DNA of 64,000 nucleotides from Streptococcus urinalis 2285-97 (GCF_000188055.2 NZ_AEUZ02000001.1:1068001-1132000); one strand, 5' to 3'. Counted from the stretch's first letter, positions 1-8,897 are shown. The notes: generated by a model from the letters alone, not told the origin. Numbers and translations: made by a program.

Positions 1-8
1 ATAAACTA

Positions 9-695
9 TTACGATTCTAGTGGTTTGAAGTTTCCGACAATAAGCCCGATAATTCTTGGGTCTTCAGAAAATGGAGCAAATTTATCAGGATAACGTTTAT
101 TTAAAGAAACCAAACGTAAGCCATCTTCTTCGCGATAAACTTTTTTAATATAAGTTTGACCATCCCAATCAACAGCATATATAGCACCATCATAATCAAA
201 TCCTGTTTGTTTTATAAGAACAACTTCACCATTTAAATAAACCGGTTCCATGGAATCTCCAAAAACCCAAGAAGCAAAATCATGATCAATTTCTTCATCG
301 TAAAAGACAGTATCAAAATTCCCATCACCAAAATAAGTATAACCTGTACCAGCAGACAATTTTTCAAAGACTTTATACTCAAAGCGATTTTTTTCTTTAA
401 AGTCACTAACAACCTTTTGCTGATTTAAAAGTTCTTTAGAGTAAGTAAGCGTCTTAGATTGATTAATCTCATTTAATTGACTATAAACTTCCACAATTTC
501 ATATTCTGATTCAAAATAAGCATCATCTACTTTCAAAATATGAGCTAATAATGTTCTGTTTTTTTGATTAGGTTGTGTTTTGCCACTTTCCCAATTAAAA
601 TAAGAAGGCCTTGATATTCCCAATAAGTTTGCTAATTTTGCTTGACTATAACCGAGTTCTTCTCGTCTTTTTTTTAATTTAGTATCTGAAAACAT
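9..695 (-). CDS. hdiR: HdiR-like S24-family repressor
   Basis: A transcriptional repressor of the LexA/CI type, 228 aa. Residues about 6-60 form an XRE helix-turn-helix and residues about 110-228 an S24 self-cleavage domain. The expected Ala-Gly cleavage site is visible at A115-G116 (LSAGTG), the catalytic serine at S148 in GDSMEP and the general-base lysine at K184 or K185. Family knowledge: such proteins (HdiR in Lactococcus) are cleaved after DNA damage when RecA is activated, freeing stress genes. The ATG is preceded by AGAGGTG. It stands alone, just beyond the end of the Bce kinase gene, with its own strong promoter. It could also be a phage-derived repressor, but no phage genes adjoin it inside the window. 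Confidence 0.8.
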   Translation of the reverse strand: MFSDTKLKKRREELGYSQAKLANLLGISRPSYFNWESGKTQPNQKNRTLLAHILKVDDAYFESEYEIVEVYSQLNEINQSKTLTYSKELLNQQKVVSDFKEKNRFEYKVFEKLSAGTGYTYFGDGNFDTVFYDEEIDHDFASWVFGDSMEPVYLNGEVVLIKQTGFDYDGAIYAVDWDGQTYIKKVYREEDGLRLVSLNKRYPDKFAPFSEDPRIIGLIVGNFKPLES

Positions 696-725
696 AGAGC
701 ACCTCTTTTGTTAGTTTATAAAATA

Positions 726-754
726 ATATTATTCTAAAATTTAACAATTGTCAA
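726..754 (-). promoter_or_regulatory. Sigma-A promoter of the hdiR-like gene
   Basis: On the minus strand TTGACA (749-754) is followed, after exactly 17 bases, by TAATAT (726-731). This is a near-consensus vegetative promoter about 30 bases upstream of the repressor start. The -10 lies in an AT dyad (AATATTATT) that could serve autoregulation; that part is inference. Confidence 0.75.
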
Positions 755-755
755 T

Positions 756-783
756 CTAAAAAACTGCATATGCAGTTTTTTAG
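756..783. terminator. Perfect 28-bp palindrome, likely terminator of the Bce operon
   Basis: The arm CTAAAAAACTGCAT is followed immediately by its exact reverse complement. Read on the minus strand it gives a short GC-containing stem followed by a run of six U, directly after the stop of the histidine kinase gene at 790. It is symmetric, so it would act on either strand. It also lies just upstream of the hdiR -35, so an operator role cannot be excluded. Confidence 0.6.
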
Positions 784-789
784 AGATCT

Positions 790-1731
790 TTATCTTTGAA
801 AAACAGTTACAGTTGTTCCTTTATCAACTTGACTAGTAATTAAAATACTTAGGCCAAGTTTATCAGCAATTTGTTTAGCCATATATAATCCTAATCCAGT
901 TGCTTTTTGATGTTCATGTCCGTTAAATCCAGTAAAACCTTCTTCAAATAAACGCGGAATATCTTCATCTAGTATTCCAATACCTTTATCTTGTATTGAA
1001 ATACTTTTATTCTCTATCTTTATGATAATATCACTACTTCTTATACTATATTTAATAGCGTTATCGATAATTTGATTTAAAATAAAAGTCATCCATTTAC
1101 GATCTGAAGTAATTAGCCAATCACCATCAATGGAAATACTCAGTGACTTGGTAATACAGATTGTGGCATATTTTTTAACAATTTCTTTTGTAATAGAGTT
1201 AATTGAAAACTGTTCAAAACGATAATCATCTTGATTTTGATTGAATTTTAAGTAGGAAAGTAGGTTATTCAAATGATTATCTAATTGTAACAATTGTTGT
1301 TGAACATTTTTACTCGTTAAATGCTCAGTTTGAGCCATCAACGATAGAGCTGAAAGTGGTATTTTCATTTGATGAGACCACATCTTGATTAAATCATTAA
1401 TTTGAGACTCTTGTGTCTTATACTCAAGAATAGTATTTCCCTGTTCTTGAGACAACTGCTGAATAATTGTAAAGTATGCTATTTCAGATGGTAAAGTAAA
1501 AGACTCTAATTCATAAACATAAATAAAATGTTGTAACGTTTTAAGTTTCTTTTGAAACCTGAGAAATTGAATAATTGAGAAGACTGTCAAGCTAAATCCA
1601 TTACATAAAAAACTAATTATCAAAAAGTAAACTGGTACATGAAATAACTCAAATATGATCCAAAAAGATAAAAATAAGAGACCATATAAAAAATACCAAA
1701 TACGATACTCTTTAAAATACATTCGCATCAT
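790..1731 (-). CDS. bceS: Bce-type intramembrane-sensing histidine kinase
   Basis: Sensor kinase of 313 aa in the plasma membrane. Two hydrophobic helices (about residues 12-30 and 33-57) have almost no extracellular loop between them, which is the hallmark of kinases that sense through a partner ABC transporter. The phosphorylated histidine is H120 in MWSHQMKIP; the N box reads NQIIDNAIKYS and the G box GLGLYMAKQIADKLG. It overlaps the regulator gene by ATGA, so the two are translationally coupled. Family knowledge: BceS/MbrD/NsrK kinases answer to peptide antibiotics (bacitracin, nisin, mersacidin-type) via the BceAB transporter encoded upstream. The ligand cannot be read from sequence. Confidence 0.85.
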   Translation of the reverse strand: MMRMYFKEYRIWYFLYGLLFLSFWIIFELFHVPVYFLIISFLCNGFSLTVFSIIQFLRFQKKLKTLQHFIYVYELESFTLPSEIAYFTIIQQLSQEQGNTILEYKTQESQINDLIKMWSHQMKIPLSALSLMAQTEHLTSKNVQQQLLQLDNHLNNLLSYLKFNQNQDDYRFEQFSINSITKEIVKKYATICITKSLSISIDGDWLITSDRKWMTFILNQIIDNAIKYSIRSSDIIIKIENKSISIQDKGIGILDEDIPRLFEEGFTGFNGHEHQKATGLGLYMAKQIADKLGLSILITSQVDKGTTVTVFQR

Positions 1732-2393
1732 TTAATAAGATACCCCACTCCTCTAACTGTATGAATACGATTGAAGCCAATTGTTTGTAGTTTTTTACGT
1801 AATCTAGTCATATTAACATTCAAAGTATTATGATCGATAAAGTTGTCGTTTTCCCAGAGTCGTTGTAAAATATCTTCTTTAGAAACAACCTGCTCTTTAC
1901 GACTGATTAAAAAGGCTAAAATCTTAGTTTCAGTAGGTGATAAAGTGACTGTTTCTTCTTGATTTTTAAAGATACCGTCTAGACTTAAATGATAACCACC
2001 AATTTGTAAATCATCACTAGCAAATTGGTGGCTTCTCCTCAATAATGCTGCAATTTTAGCTTCCAAAATCATTAATGAAAAAGGTTTTGAAATAAAATCA
2101 TCACCACCCATATTAAGAGCCATAACAGCATCCATATCATCATTACTACTAGAAATAAAAATAATAGGCACTGTTAATGATTTTCTAATTTCACTTGTCC
2201 AATAAAAACCATTAAAATAAGGCAATCCAATATCCATTAAGATAATATCTGGAGAAAGTGATTCTACTTCATTTTTAATATCTCTAAAATTTAAAACCGT
2301 ATAAACATCATAATTTTCCTTTAGATGTGATTTTAGTAAACTAACTATTGTTTGATCGTCTTCAATAATATAGATTTTTTCTTTTTTAATCAT
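1728..2393 (-). CDS. bceR: Bce-type OmpR-family response regulator
   Basis: Response regulator of 221 aa: receiver domain (residues 1-120) with phosphoacceptor D54 in LLMDIGLP-like context and conserved K103 (ISKPF), then a winged-helix DNA-binding domain (about 125-221) ending in the typical RTVRGVGYLIK. It should activate the ABC genes upstream of it when phosphorylated by the adjacent kinase. The start ATG has only a weak ribosome site (AAGAA). It lies 43 bases beyond the permease stop, with a terminator-like hairpin between, so regulator and kinase may be expressed by read-through. Confidence 0.87.
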   Translation of the reverse strand: MIKKEKIYIIEDDQTIVSLLKSHLKENYDVYTVLNFRDIKNEVESLSPDIILMDIGLPYFNGFYWTSEIRKSLTVPIIFISSSNDDMDAVMALNMGGDDFISKPFSLMILEAKIAALLRRSHQFASDDLQIGGYHLSLDGIFKNQEETVTLSPTETKILAFLISRKEQVVSKEDILQRLWENDNFIDHNTLNVNMTRLRKKLQTIGFNRIHTVRGVGYLIK

Positions 2394-2407
2394 ATTCTTA
2401 TTTTAAC

Positions 2408-2433
2408 AAAAAAGTGGCTAAAAATCGCCACTT
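2408..2433 (-). terminator. Hairpin between bceB and bceR
   Basis: On the minus strand AAGTGGC (complement of 2427-2433), an 8-base loop and GCCACTT (complement of 2412-2418) form a 7-bp stem followed by a U run. It probably lowers read-through from the abundant transporter transcript into the two-component genes. Confidence 0.65.
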
Positions 2434-2436
2434 CTT

Positions 2437-4410
2437 CTACCTTTCGATAATAGAGTAATAGGTTTTACCTGTTAACCTATAAATTAAGAAATAAATACCA
2501 ATAATAACTAATATAGTTATTGCACTAACTAGATAAATCATACTACTATTAAGAACTCCAAAAATTAATAGCATTTGTTTAAGCATAGTAAGAGCTATAA
2601 CAAAGTGGATAATCGCTAAGGCAATTGGCATGAAAAATACCATCAAAATTTGAGAGTTAATCGTTTGTTTAACTTGTTTTTGACTCATTCCAACTTCTTG
2701 TAGAATGTGATAGGCCTTTTTATCTTCAATTCCTTCTGAGTATTGCTTATAGTAAATAATCAGAGCAGTTCCTAAAATAAAACTTAGTCCAAGTAAAAAT
2801 CCTGTGAAAAGAAAACCGCCAGTCATTGCATAAGTACTTGATAAATAATCAGATTTGTAAGATAAATGACCAATGACTTTTTTATTTTTGTCATAAATAA
2901 CCTGGTTCTTGTCAGAAATAAGTTGTCTTTGCTTTTGTGTCAGGTTAGCATAGGCTTTGTATGTACCTGTGCTATCCTGATTGAGGTCACTAACTGAGGT
3001 TACTTTATGATAAATTTTTGCTAATACTGCTTCATCACTAACTACTAAAATACCAGGGTTATAAGTATTAGTCACTTCTGGAAGTTTAGCTTCTTGAAGA
3101 TTTTTGATGTTGTCAAAGGACATTCCTAATAAATTAAAATGTTTAACAATACTATCTCCTTTTTGAGTGTAAAAAGCTGTTTGATTCTTTGAAAGATGTG
3201 GTATTTTGTTACCTAGAGCTTTAAAATCTTTTTGTGTCATAAGATAAACATACCCAATCTTACTATACTTAGGTTTTAGGAGATCATCTTTAGTAATAAG
3301 AACCTCTTTTTGTCGAGTAATTGGAATCGAAATCAATTCACTACGATAAAATAAATAATCTTTTTGAGTTAAATTAAGCTGATTAAAAACATGCTCTTGA
3401 TAGTATGCTTTAGGATCCACCTTATCAGGAATATTTAGTTCTAATGTAGTATTTTTGGGATATAATTGTCTCGCCATATTATTAGTATTATAATAAAGTG
3501 CGGTTGTTGTTGCGATTGTTACAAATGTCATAATGGACAAAATAGTAATATTTGCCAGACCAACGGCATTTTGTTTCATTCTAAAAATCATTTGTGATGT
3601 AGACACGAAGTGTTCCGGTTTATAAAAATAAGCTTTATTTTGACGTCTTTTTTTAAGATACCAAGTCATGAATGAAATGTAAAACAGATATGTTCCAATA
3701 ATAACAAGAACAACAGCAATAAAGAAGCGGTAAAGAACAGCAAGGGCTGCTATATGTTTCGATGAGAGTGATAAGTAATAGCCAACAGACAAGGCCACAA
3801 TAGATAGTAAAGCTAATAAACCATTTCCTTTTGGCTCTTTCTCCCCTTTTTCTTGTTCTTGAAAAAGCATTAATGGTGACGTTTTTCTGATCTTAATTAA
3901 ACCTACTATCTCACAAATTAAGAAAATAAAAGCAAAACTGAGAATTGTTATGATAAATGCTGATGGACTTAAAGTAAGTCTTAGTTGATCATAATGAATT
4001 AGATTGACAAAAATAAGGTAAAAGACATGAGAAAAGATGGCTGAAACAAGACTACCAATCACAATTGTAAAAAAATAGATAATGACTAATTCTAATGTTG
4101 ATATGAGACCTACTTGTTTTTTGGTCATTCCCAAAATATTATAAAGGCCAAATTCTTTTGTTCGCTGATTAAGTAAAAAACGATAGCTGTACACTTCCAT
4201 AATTAAACTAAAAATGGATAATACAGCGACACTGAGTCCGAGTAATATTTTACCATCTTGCATTGATTTAGAGATTGGACTAAATAGAATAATCAGTACA
4301 ATAGCATTAAGTGAAAATAAAATAACACTTGATAAAACAAAAGGTAGCGTTACTGAAATAGAATTTTTACAATTTCGCCAAGCAATTTTGAGGTAGAACA
4401 TCTTATTCAC
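2437..4410 (-). CDS. bceB: BceB-type ABC transporter permease
   Basis: Membrane permease of 657 aa, FtsX-like, with about ten predicted membrane helices. Four lie in the first ~175 residues, and a large hydrophilic extracytoplasmic domain (about residues 300-515) lies between the seventh and eighth helices. That arrangement is diagnostic for peptide-resistance transporters (BceB, MbrB, NsrP). It removes or shields antibiotic from its lipid II-cycle target and passes the flux signal to the two-TM kinase. The start overlaps the ATPase stop by 8 bases. No NSR-type peptidase gene precedes the operon, unlike the nsr locus of S. agalactiae. Confidence 0.87.
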   Translation of the reverse strand: MNKMFYLKIAWRNCKNSISVTLPFVLSSVILFSLNAIVLIILFSPISKSMQDGKILLGLSVAVLSIFSLIMEVYSYRFLLNQRTKEFGLYNILGMTKKQVGLISTLELVIIYFFTIVIGSLVSAIFSHVFYLIFVNLIHYDQLRLTLSPSAFIITILSFAFIFLICEIVGLIKIRKTSPLMLFQEQEKGEKEPKGNGLLALLSIVALSVGYYLSLSSKHIAALAVLYRFFIAVVLVIIGTYLFYISFMTWYLKKRRQNKAYFYKPEHFVSTSQMIFRMKQNAVGLANITILSIMTFVTIATTTALYYNTNNMARQLYPKNTTLELNIPDKVDPKAYYQEHVFNQLNLTQKDYLFYRSELISIPITRQKEVLITKDDLLKPKYSKIGYVYLMTQKDFKALGNKIPHLSKNQTAFYTQKGDSIVKHFNLLGMSFDNIKNLQEAKLPEVTNTYNPGILVVSDEAVLAKIYHKVTSVSDLNQDSTGTYKAYANLTQKQRQLISDKNQVIYDKNKKVIGHLSYKSDYLSSTYAMTGGFLFTGFLLGLSFILGTALIIYYKQYSEGIEDKKAYHILQEVGMSQKQVKQTINSQILMVFFMPIALAIIHFVIALTMLKQMLLIFGVLNSSMIYLVSAITILVIIGIYFLIYRLTGKTYYSIIER

Positions 4411-5155
4411 CTCCTAACAAAGCAGACATTGTTAATGAAATTTCTTTACTAAACTCTTGATTTTGTCGGTTTCCACGATAAATTTGATGAAAAATACGAC
4501 CATCCTTAATAAATAAAACACGATGGGCATGACTAGCCGCATTCGCAGAATGGGTTACCATTAAAATGGTTTGACCATCCAAATTGATCGTTTCAAATAA
4601 ATTTAATAAATCTTCAGAATTACGATAATCTAATGCTGCTGTTGGCTCATCAGCTAACAATAATTGAGGGTAAGTGATGAGACTTCTAGCAATTGCGACA
4701 CGTTGTTTTTGGCCACCAGAAAGTTCAAAGGGTCTTTTGTCTAACAAGTTTTCAATTCGCAATTTTTCAGCAATCTCAACAAGTCTTTTTTCCATAGTAT
4801 TTATACCTTTACGATCCAAAACTAATGGTAAGAAAATGTTATCACGAACAGACAATGTGTCCAAAAGGTTAAATTCTTGAAAGACGAATCCTAAATTCTT
4901 TAAACGAAATTGTGCTAATTCACTCTCTTTAATTTTTGTGATATCAATATTATTTAAATATACAGAACCATTATTTGGTTTATCCAAGGTAGCAAGAATA
5001 TTTAATAAGGTGGTTTTCCCAGATCCAGATTCACCCATTATGGCTATGAACTCACCCTTTTCAACTTTAAAATCAACATCTTGTAGAGCTTTAGTGACTT
5101 CCTTAGAAAAACGAGTCCTAAATTCTTTTTCTAAATGATTTATTTCTAAAAACAT
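4403..5155 (-). CDS. bceA: BceA-type ABC transporter ATPase
   Basis: ATP-binding subunit of 250 aa. Walker A GESGSGKT (41-48), Q loop VFQEFNLLD, signature LSGGQKQR (145-152), Walker B LLLADEP (165-171) and switch histidine MVTHS are all present. It is the first gene of the four-gene module ATPase-permease-regulator-kinase, all on the minus strand. The ribosome site AAGGAG precedes the ATG. It powers the BceB permease; the operon gives resistance to cell-wall-active peptides by family analogy. Confidence 0.88.
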   Translation of the reverse strand: MFLEINHLEKEFRTRFSKEVTKALQDVDFKVEKGEFIAIMGESGSGKTTLLNILATLDKPNNGSVYLNNIDITKIKESELAQFRLKNLGFVFQEFNLLDTLSVRDNIFLPLVLDRKGINTMEKRLVEIAEKLRIENLLDKRPFELSGGQKQRVAIARSLITYPQLLLADEPTAALDYRNSEDLLNLFETINLDGQTILMVTHSANAASHAHRVLFIKDGRIFHQIYRGNRQNQEFSKEISLTMSALLGGE

Positions 5156-5297
5156 AAAATCTCCTTATCTATATTATATCTTATTTAATAACCAAAAAAA
5201 TAATATGACAGAATTAAAAAATCAGCACAATCTATTAGTATTAAAACACTAAAATATTGTATGATGATATTTACATCGTTATTTCTTCAATTAGCTA

Positions 5298-5368
5298 TAT
5301 ATTTATTATAAAAGAGTACTAAATGATTAATCTTACAACTAACGATTTAAACCTTACAAGTTTGTAAG
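5298..5368 (-). promoter_or_regulatory. Bce operon promoter region with BceR box
   Basis: TTACA-AGTT-TGTAA (5354-5367, extended to CTTACA/TGTAAG at 5353-5368) matches the TNACA-N4-TGTAA box known for BceR/NsrR-type regulators. A minus-strand TATAAT lies at 5305-5310 with no recognisable -35, as expected for an activated promoter; the box would be centred near -60. A half site (TCTTACAACTAACG) lies between them. A second minus-strand TATAAT at about 5174 is closer to the gene. The same spacer must also drive the divergent broken gene at 5436 through TATAAT at 5400-5405. Confidence 0.6.
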
Positions 5369-5435
5369 TTTTAAAAATTAAAAATTATTCATTTTCTGAT
5401 ATAATAAAGAAAAACAAAAGACTGGGAGAAAAGTC

Positions 5436-5926
5436 ATGGCAAGCAGTAAAGGAAAACTAAAAAAGTTTTAGGACCAGTATCAAAAGTAATATCAGTTATT
5501 CCTGATACTACTGAAATCATAAATAAGACTATTGACAATACCAGACCCATTATTGAAAAACATATGGATCAACGACATGAAAAACAAATGAATCTTGTTA
5601 AACTTGATGATGTGGTTAACTTACCAGTTGATGAAGCTAAAGCTCATCTTGAAACGTTAGGATTTGTCGTTTCTCGAATTTTAGTTAAACCAGAAGCAAA
5701 GTACCATAATGCACAATTAAATGAAGTTGTTAGAATGAGTCCAACATCCAGTAAAGAACCCAAAGGCTCTTTAGTCAAACTTTATTAAGTTGATCTATCT
5801 GTCATTGAACAAAGTCAATTATTAGCCGATGAAAAGACTTTAAAGAATGTTGAACGAAATCAAAAAATTGCAGATACTCTATCATCTGTTAAACATATTA
5901 AGTTACCATTTGGAACTAAAAAGTAG
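5436..5926 (+). pseudogene. Broken PASTA-like small protein gene
   Basis: An ATG with a GGGAG ribosome site starts MASSKGKLKK and hits a stop after 11 codons. One extra A in the A6 run at 5459-5464 would restore a frame reading KVLGPVSKVISVIPDTTE and continuing through 5788. That segment contains a PASTA-like stretch (LDDVVNLPVDEAKAHLETLGF). An in-frame TAA at 5786-5788 interrupts it again, after which VDLSVIEQSQ continues in the same frame to a natural stop at 5924-5926. The intact protein would be about 160 aa. Two separate lesions argue for a real pseudogene rather than one sequencing error. The function of the family is unknown to me; PASTA modules bind muropeptides in other proteins. Confidence 0.75.
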
Positions 5927-5946
5927 CTCTCACGAGCTACTTTTTT
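5921..5946. terminator. Bidirectional terminator
   Basis: AAGTAGCTC (5921-5929), loop TCAC, GAGCTACTT (5934-5942): a perfect 9-bp stem with U runs on both strands. It ends the broken PASTA gene on the plus strand and trmFO on the minus strand. Confidence 0.85.
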
Positions 5947-7279
5947 AATAGTTTAGATAAGGTTGAAGAGCCTCTAAAGAACGTTTCGCAACTGCTTCGT
6001 AGCGTTCCTTTTTATCTCTAATACGAGGACCTTCAAGTTCTTTGATGATTCCAAAATTAACATTCATCGGTTGAAAATGTTTACTCTCAGTATGTGTGAC
6101 ATAGTAAGGTAAGCTTCCTATTGCCGTTGTTTCTGGAAATATGACTTCTTCTTCACCTTTAAAAAGTCTAACAGCGTTAATTCCAGCCACTAGTCCTGAC
6201 GCAGCGGATTCAACATAACCTTCAACGCCAGTCATCTGACCTGCAAAGAAAAGATTTTTATTTGCGCGTGATTGGAAAGTTTGTGTTAAGAGATTTGGTG
6301 AATCCATATAGGAATTACGGTGCATAACGCCGTAACGAACAAATTCAGCATTTTCCAAACCAGGAATCATTTGAAAAACCCGTTTTTGTTCACCCCATTT
6401 TAAATGAGTTTGGAAACCAACAATATTATATAAACTTCCAGCAGCATTATCTTGACGAAGTTGAACAACTGCATATGGTGTTTTATAGTCGCCATCACGA
6501 GGGCCTTGATAATCATCAGGGTATTCAAGACCAACTGGTTTCATCGGACCATACAACATTGTTTTTATGCCTCTTTTAGCCATTACTTCAATTGGCATAC
6601 AACCTTCAAAATACTTTTCTTTTTCAAAGGAATTTAATGGTGCTTCTTCTGCTGTTATCAATGCTTCATGAAAATTCATAAATTCTTCTTTTGTCATCGG
6701 ACAATTAAGATAGGCTGCTTCACCTTTATCATAACGAGATTTAAGATAAACCTTTGTCATATCAATCGTTGATTTATCAATAATTGGTGCGGCAGCATCA
6801 TAAAAGTAGAAACCATCTCCACCATTTAGTTGATGAATTTTTTCAGCTAAAGCATCTGATGTTAATGGTCCTGTTGCAATAATAGTGATGGCATCTGTTG
6901 GAACTTCTGTTATTTCATCTCTAATAACTTCTATTAAAGGATTTTTTTCAAGTTCATCAGTAACAGCCTGTGAGTAGCCCTCTCTATCAACTGCCATTGC
7001 ACCACCTGCAGGAACACGGTGGGCCTCACCAGATCTCATGATAATTGAATCTAATCGACGCATTTCTTCTTTTAGTAAGCCGACAGCATTGGTCAAACTA
7101 TCACCACGAAATGAATTTGAACAAACTAATTCTGCAAAATTGGCTGTTTTATGTTGAGGTGTTCCTTTAACACCACGCATTTCATATAACTTCACGGGAA
7201 TACCACGTTTGGCAATTTGATAAGCTGCTTCAGAACCAGCTAAACCAGCACCTATAACATTGATATAAGATTGAGACAT
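5945..7279 (-). CDS. trmFO: TrmFO, folate/FAD-dependent tRNA U54 methyltransferase
   Basis: This enzyme makes ribothymidine at position 54 of tRNAs, using methylenetetrahydrofolate as carbon source and FADH2 as reductant, in the cytoplasm. At 444 aa it has full family length. The FAD-binding Rossmann motif [19 protein letters not shown] is at residues 8-26; [11 protein letters not shown] and the C-terminal second FAD segment [19 protein letters not shown] are also characteristic. The ATG is preceded by AAGAGGTATTAGTGC. In many streptococci it sits near topA; here several genes lie between them. Confidence 0.96.
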   Translation of the reverse strand: MSQSYINVIGAGLAGSEAAYQIAKRGIPVKLYEMRGVKGTPQHKTANFAELVCSNSFRGDSLTNAVGLLKEEMRRLDSIIMRSGEAHRVPAGGAMAVDREGYSQAVTDELEKNPLIEVIRDEITEVPTDAITIIATGPLTSDALAEKIHQLNGGDGFYFYDAAAPIIDKSTIDMTKVYLKSRYDKGEAAYLNCPMTKEEFMNFHEALITAEEAPLNSFEKEKYFEGCMPIEVMAKRGIKTMLYGPMKPVGLEYPDDYQGPRDGDYKTPYAVVQLRQDNAAGSLYNIVGFQTHLKWGEQKRVFQMIPGLENAEFVRYGVMHRNSYMDSPNLLTQTFQSRANKNLFFAGQMTGVEGYVESAASGLVAGINAVRLFKGEEEVIFPETTAIGSLPYYVTHTESKHFQPMNVNFGIIKELEGPRIRDKKERYEAVAKRSLEALQPYLNY

Positions 7280-7348
7280 GCACTAATACCTCTTTGACCA
7301 AACAACACATTCAGTCACAAATCTTTCTATTTTTACTTTATTTTGTTC

Positions 7349-7357
7349 ATTATACCA
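7349..7357 (-). promoter_or_regulatory. Extended -10 promoter of trmFO
   Basis: On the minus strand TGGTATAAT gives an extended -10 (TGn plus TATAAT at 7349-7354) about 70 bases upstream of trmFO. The -35 is poor (TTTTCC at 17-base spacing), which the extended -10 can compensate. Confidence 0.6.
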
Positions 7358-7388
7358 AATTTAGAATTAAAGGAAAACAAAAACAATG

Positions 7389-7410
7389 TTACATAATTAT
7401 AATTATGTAA
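7389..7410. terminator. 22-bp AT palindrome after satE
   Basis: TTACATAATTA followed directly by its reverse complement, then a U-rich stretch on the minus strand, just after the satE stop. The stem is entirely AT-rich apart from one pair, so it is a weak terminator at best and may be a protein site. Confidence 0.4.
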
Positions 7411-7413
7411 AAC

Positions 7414-8130
7414 TTATAAGAAACATATCCAATAACTAGTAAAAACTATCAAAATACTAAAGAGTGATCCAATCAAATAGTATTCTGCAAAAGATGGACT
7501 TTCAGCAATTTTATTGTAACGAGCAATTGATTTTGCAGTGAAGACCAGACCAATTGAAGAAAATTGACCAATAGCAATGCAAATGCCAATAATCATACGT
7601 TCTAAAATGCCAATTATTGCTCCTGCTCCCAAGATTGTATCCATTTTTTCAAATTGATCAGGTTGGAACTTACCAAATAAAATTTTAAAACTGATATTGG
7701 AAGGTTTTGTAATCAATACTAGGAATAATATAATTGTTAGACTATGTGTTGAGATTGGAAGTTGAAAAGCATCTTCAATATCAAAATGACTAACTATGAC
7801 AATAACAAATAAATGAAGAAACTGATCAATTAAAAAACTAAGATTTTGAGTCAATTGAAACCACTTAATCAAATATGGCTTCAAAAAGTCAATAAGCGCA
7901 TGACTTAGAAAAATAATCACAAAAATGATCCAAAACTTAGGATTAAATAGCATTAATATTAGTAAAGGAAATGCAACACCATACATATGTTTGATAAAAA
8001 ATGACCAGTCTTTATTTTTAAAATCAGCAATCTTTTGAGATTGCAACTGATAGTCAGACAAAAAATGACAAATTAATAAAGCTGTTAATAAAGGATGTGA
8101 ATATAAATGTAGTGACGATAGTTCTGTCAT
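7414..8130 (-). CDS. satE: SatE-like DUF3307 membrane protein
   Basis: A membrane protein of 238 aa with about six hydrophobic helices and the N-terminal signature ALLICHFLSDYQLQSQKIADFK of DUF3307 proteins. I chose the ATG at 8128-8130 (MTELSSLHLYS) because AAGGAG stands 8 bases before it; an upstream TTG at 8160 has no such site. It follows satD by 16 bases and is presumably co-transcribed. In S. mutans the pair belongs to the sat (secretion and acid tolerance) operon next to ffh. Here ffh is not adjacent. The molecular function is not established. Confidence 0.75.
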   Translation of the reverse strand: MTELSSLHLYSHPLLTALLICHFLSDYQLQSQKIADFKNKDWSFFIKHMYGVAFPLLILMLFNPKFWIIFVIIFLSHALIDFLKPYLIKWFQLTQNLSFLIDQFLHLFVIVIVSHFDIEDAFQLPISTHSLTIILFLVLITKPSNISFKILFGKFQPDQFEKMDTILGAGAIIGILERMIIGICIAIGQFSSIGLVFTAKSIARYNKIAESPSFAEYYLIGSLFSILIVFTSYWICFL

Positions 8131-8146
8131 TCGTAAACTCCTTCTT

Positions 8147-8791
8147 TTAGGACACAGCAAAATTTTGAGCTAATTTTCGACTTCTGAGATAAACTTTTAA
8201 ATGGCTACTTTTAAGTCGCTTAGAAAGAGCACTTGGATTTATAGAAAGTTTATTAGCCAATTGTTGATGATCAAAATGTTCATCGTAGATACCAAGTTCT
8301 AATAAACCATTAAAGACTTCCATTTGGCTCGCTCTCCAACTTGCCTTTATTGCATCTCCAGAGGAAATCAAGGCATTCATAACTTGATTTTTTTTCATAT
8401 TTTCCGATTTAAAAGTTAGAAGTGTATCCCCATAATCATTTTTTTGATGTAATTCTACTATGGCTTCTCTAGCGTACCAAAATGCAGGGCCATCGGCACC
8501 AATACTCATTTCAGGGTTGATACTAGTTTTAATATCACCAAATCCTAAACCAAAACGAACTGATATTGGAGACAAACGACTTATTAAGACATCAATAATT
8601 TGGAAAACTGGTGCTGTTCTATGTAGAATAGCTTGAAATTCATCCCCAAGAGTTATAAAAAATTGGGAAGCAATGACATCTCGATAATCTGTATTTAGTT
8701 GATCTAAAACATCATTTAATCGCTGTTGAAAAGCTTCTCTATCCTGTATCTTTTTAGAATTAATGATATCACCTATAATAGCAAAGTACAT
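8147..8791 (-). CDS. satD: SatD family protein
   Basis: A soluble protein of 214 aa starting MYFAIIGDIINSKKI, the typical SatD opening. A TTG four codons upstream abuts the ribosome site and is unlikely to be used. The middle (residues about 45-125: QFFITLGDEFQAIL, VRFGLGFGDI, SIGADGPAFWYAREAI) looks like a degenerate nucleotidyl-cyclase/GGDEF-like fold; I infer this from pattern only. The C-terminus (about 170-205: HQQLANKLSINPSALSKRLK) reads as a helix-turn-helix, suggesting DNA binding. Together with the palindrome-rich promoter this makes autoregulation plausible. The role is unproven. Confidence 0.75.
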   Translation of the reverse strand: MYFAIIGDIINSKKIQDREAFQQRLNDVLDQLNTDYRDVIASQFFITLGDEFQAILHRTAPVFQIIDVLISRLSPISVRFGLGFGDIKTSINPEMSIGADGPAFWYAREAIVELHQKNDYGDTLLTFKSENMKKNQVMNALISSGDAIKASWRASQMEVFNGLLELGIYDEHFDHQQLANKLSINPSALSKRLKSSHLKVYLRSRKLAQNFAVS

Positions 8792-8820
8792 AAAGTAAAC
8801 CAATCCTTTTTGTTTTTTCT

Positions 8821-8849
8821 ATTATAACAGAAAAAACAAAAAAAGTCTA
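8821..8849 (-). promoter_or_regulatory. satD promoter
   Basis: On the minus strand TAGACT (complement of 8844-8849) and TATAAT (complement of 8821-8826) are separated by exactly 17 bases. The -35 overlaps the palindrome GTCTATTATAATAGAC (8845-8860), so a repressor there would block transcription. Confidence 0.6.
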
Positions 8850-8893
8850 TTATAATAGACAATTTACGAATATGTATTTATAATAGACTTTTT
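8838..8893 (-). terminator. Terminator of the hydroxyacid dehydrogenase gene, with internal palindrome
   Basis: AAAAAGTCTATTATAA (8840-8855) and its exact reverse complement (8878-8893) form a 16-bp stem with a 22-base loop, followed on the minus strand by seven U. The 16-bp palindrome GTCTATTATAATAGAC (8845-8860) is nested in the left arm, so the same DNA can fold two ways and also carries the satD -35. Confidence 0.7.
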
Positions 8894-8897
8894 ATTT

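Noticed and set aside
756..783. 28-bp palindrome as the HdiR operator
   Set aside because: Position right after the kinase stop and the U run favour a terminator; I kept the operator as a lesser option.
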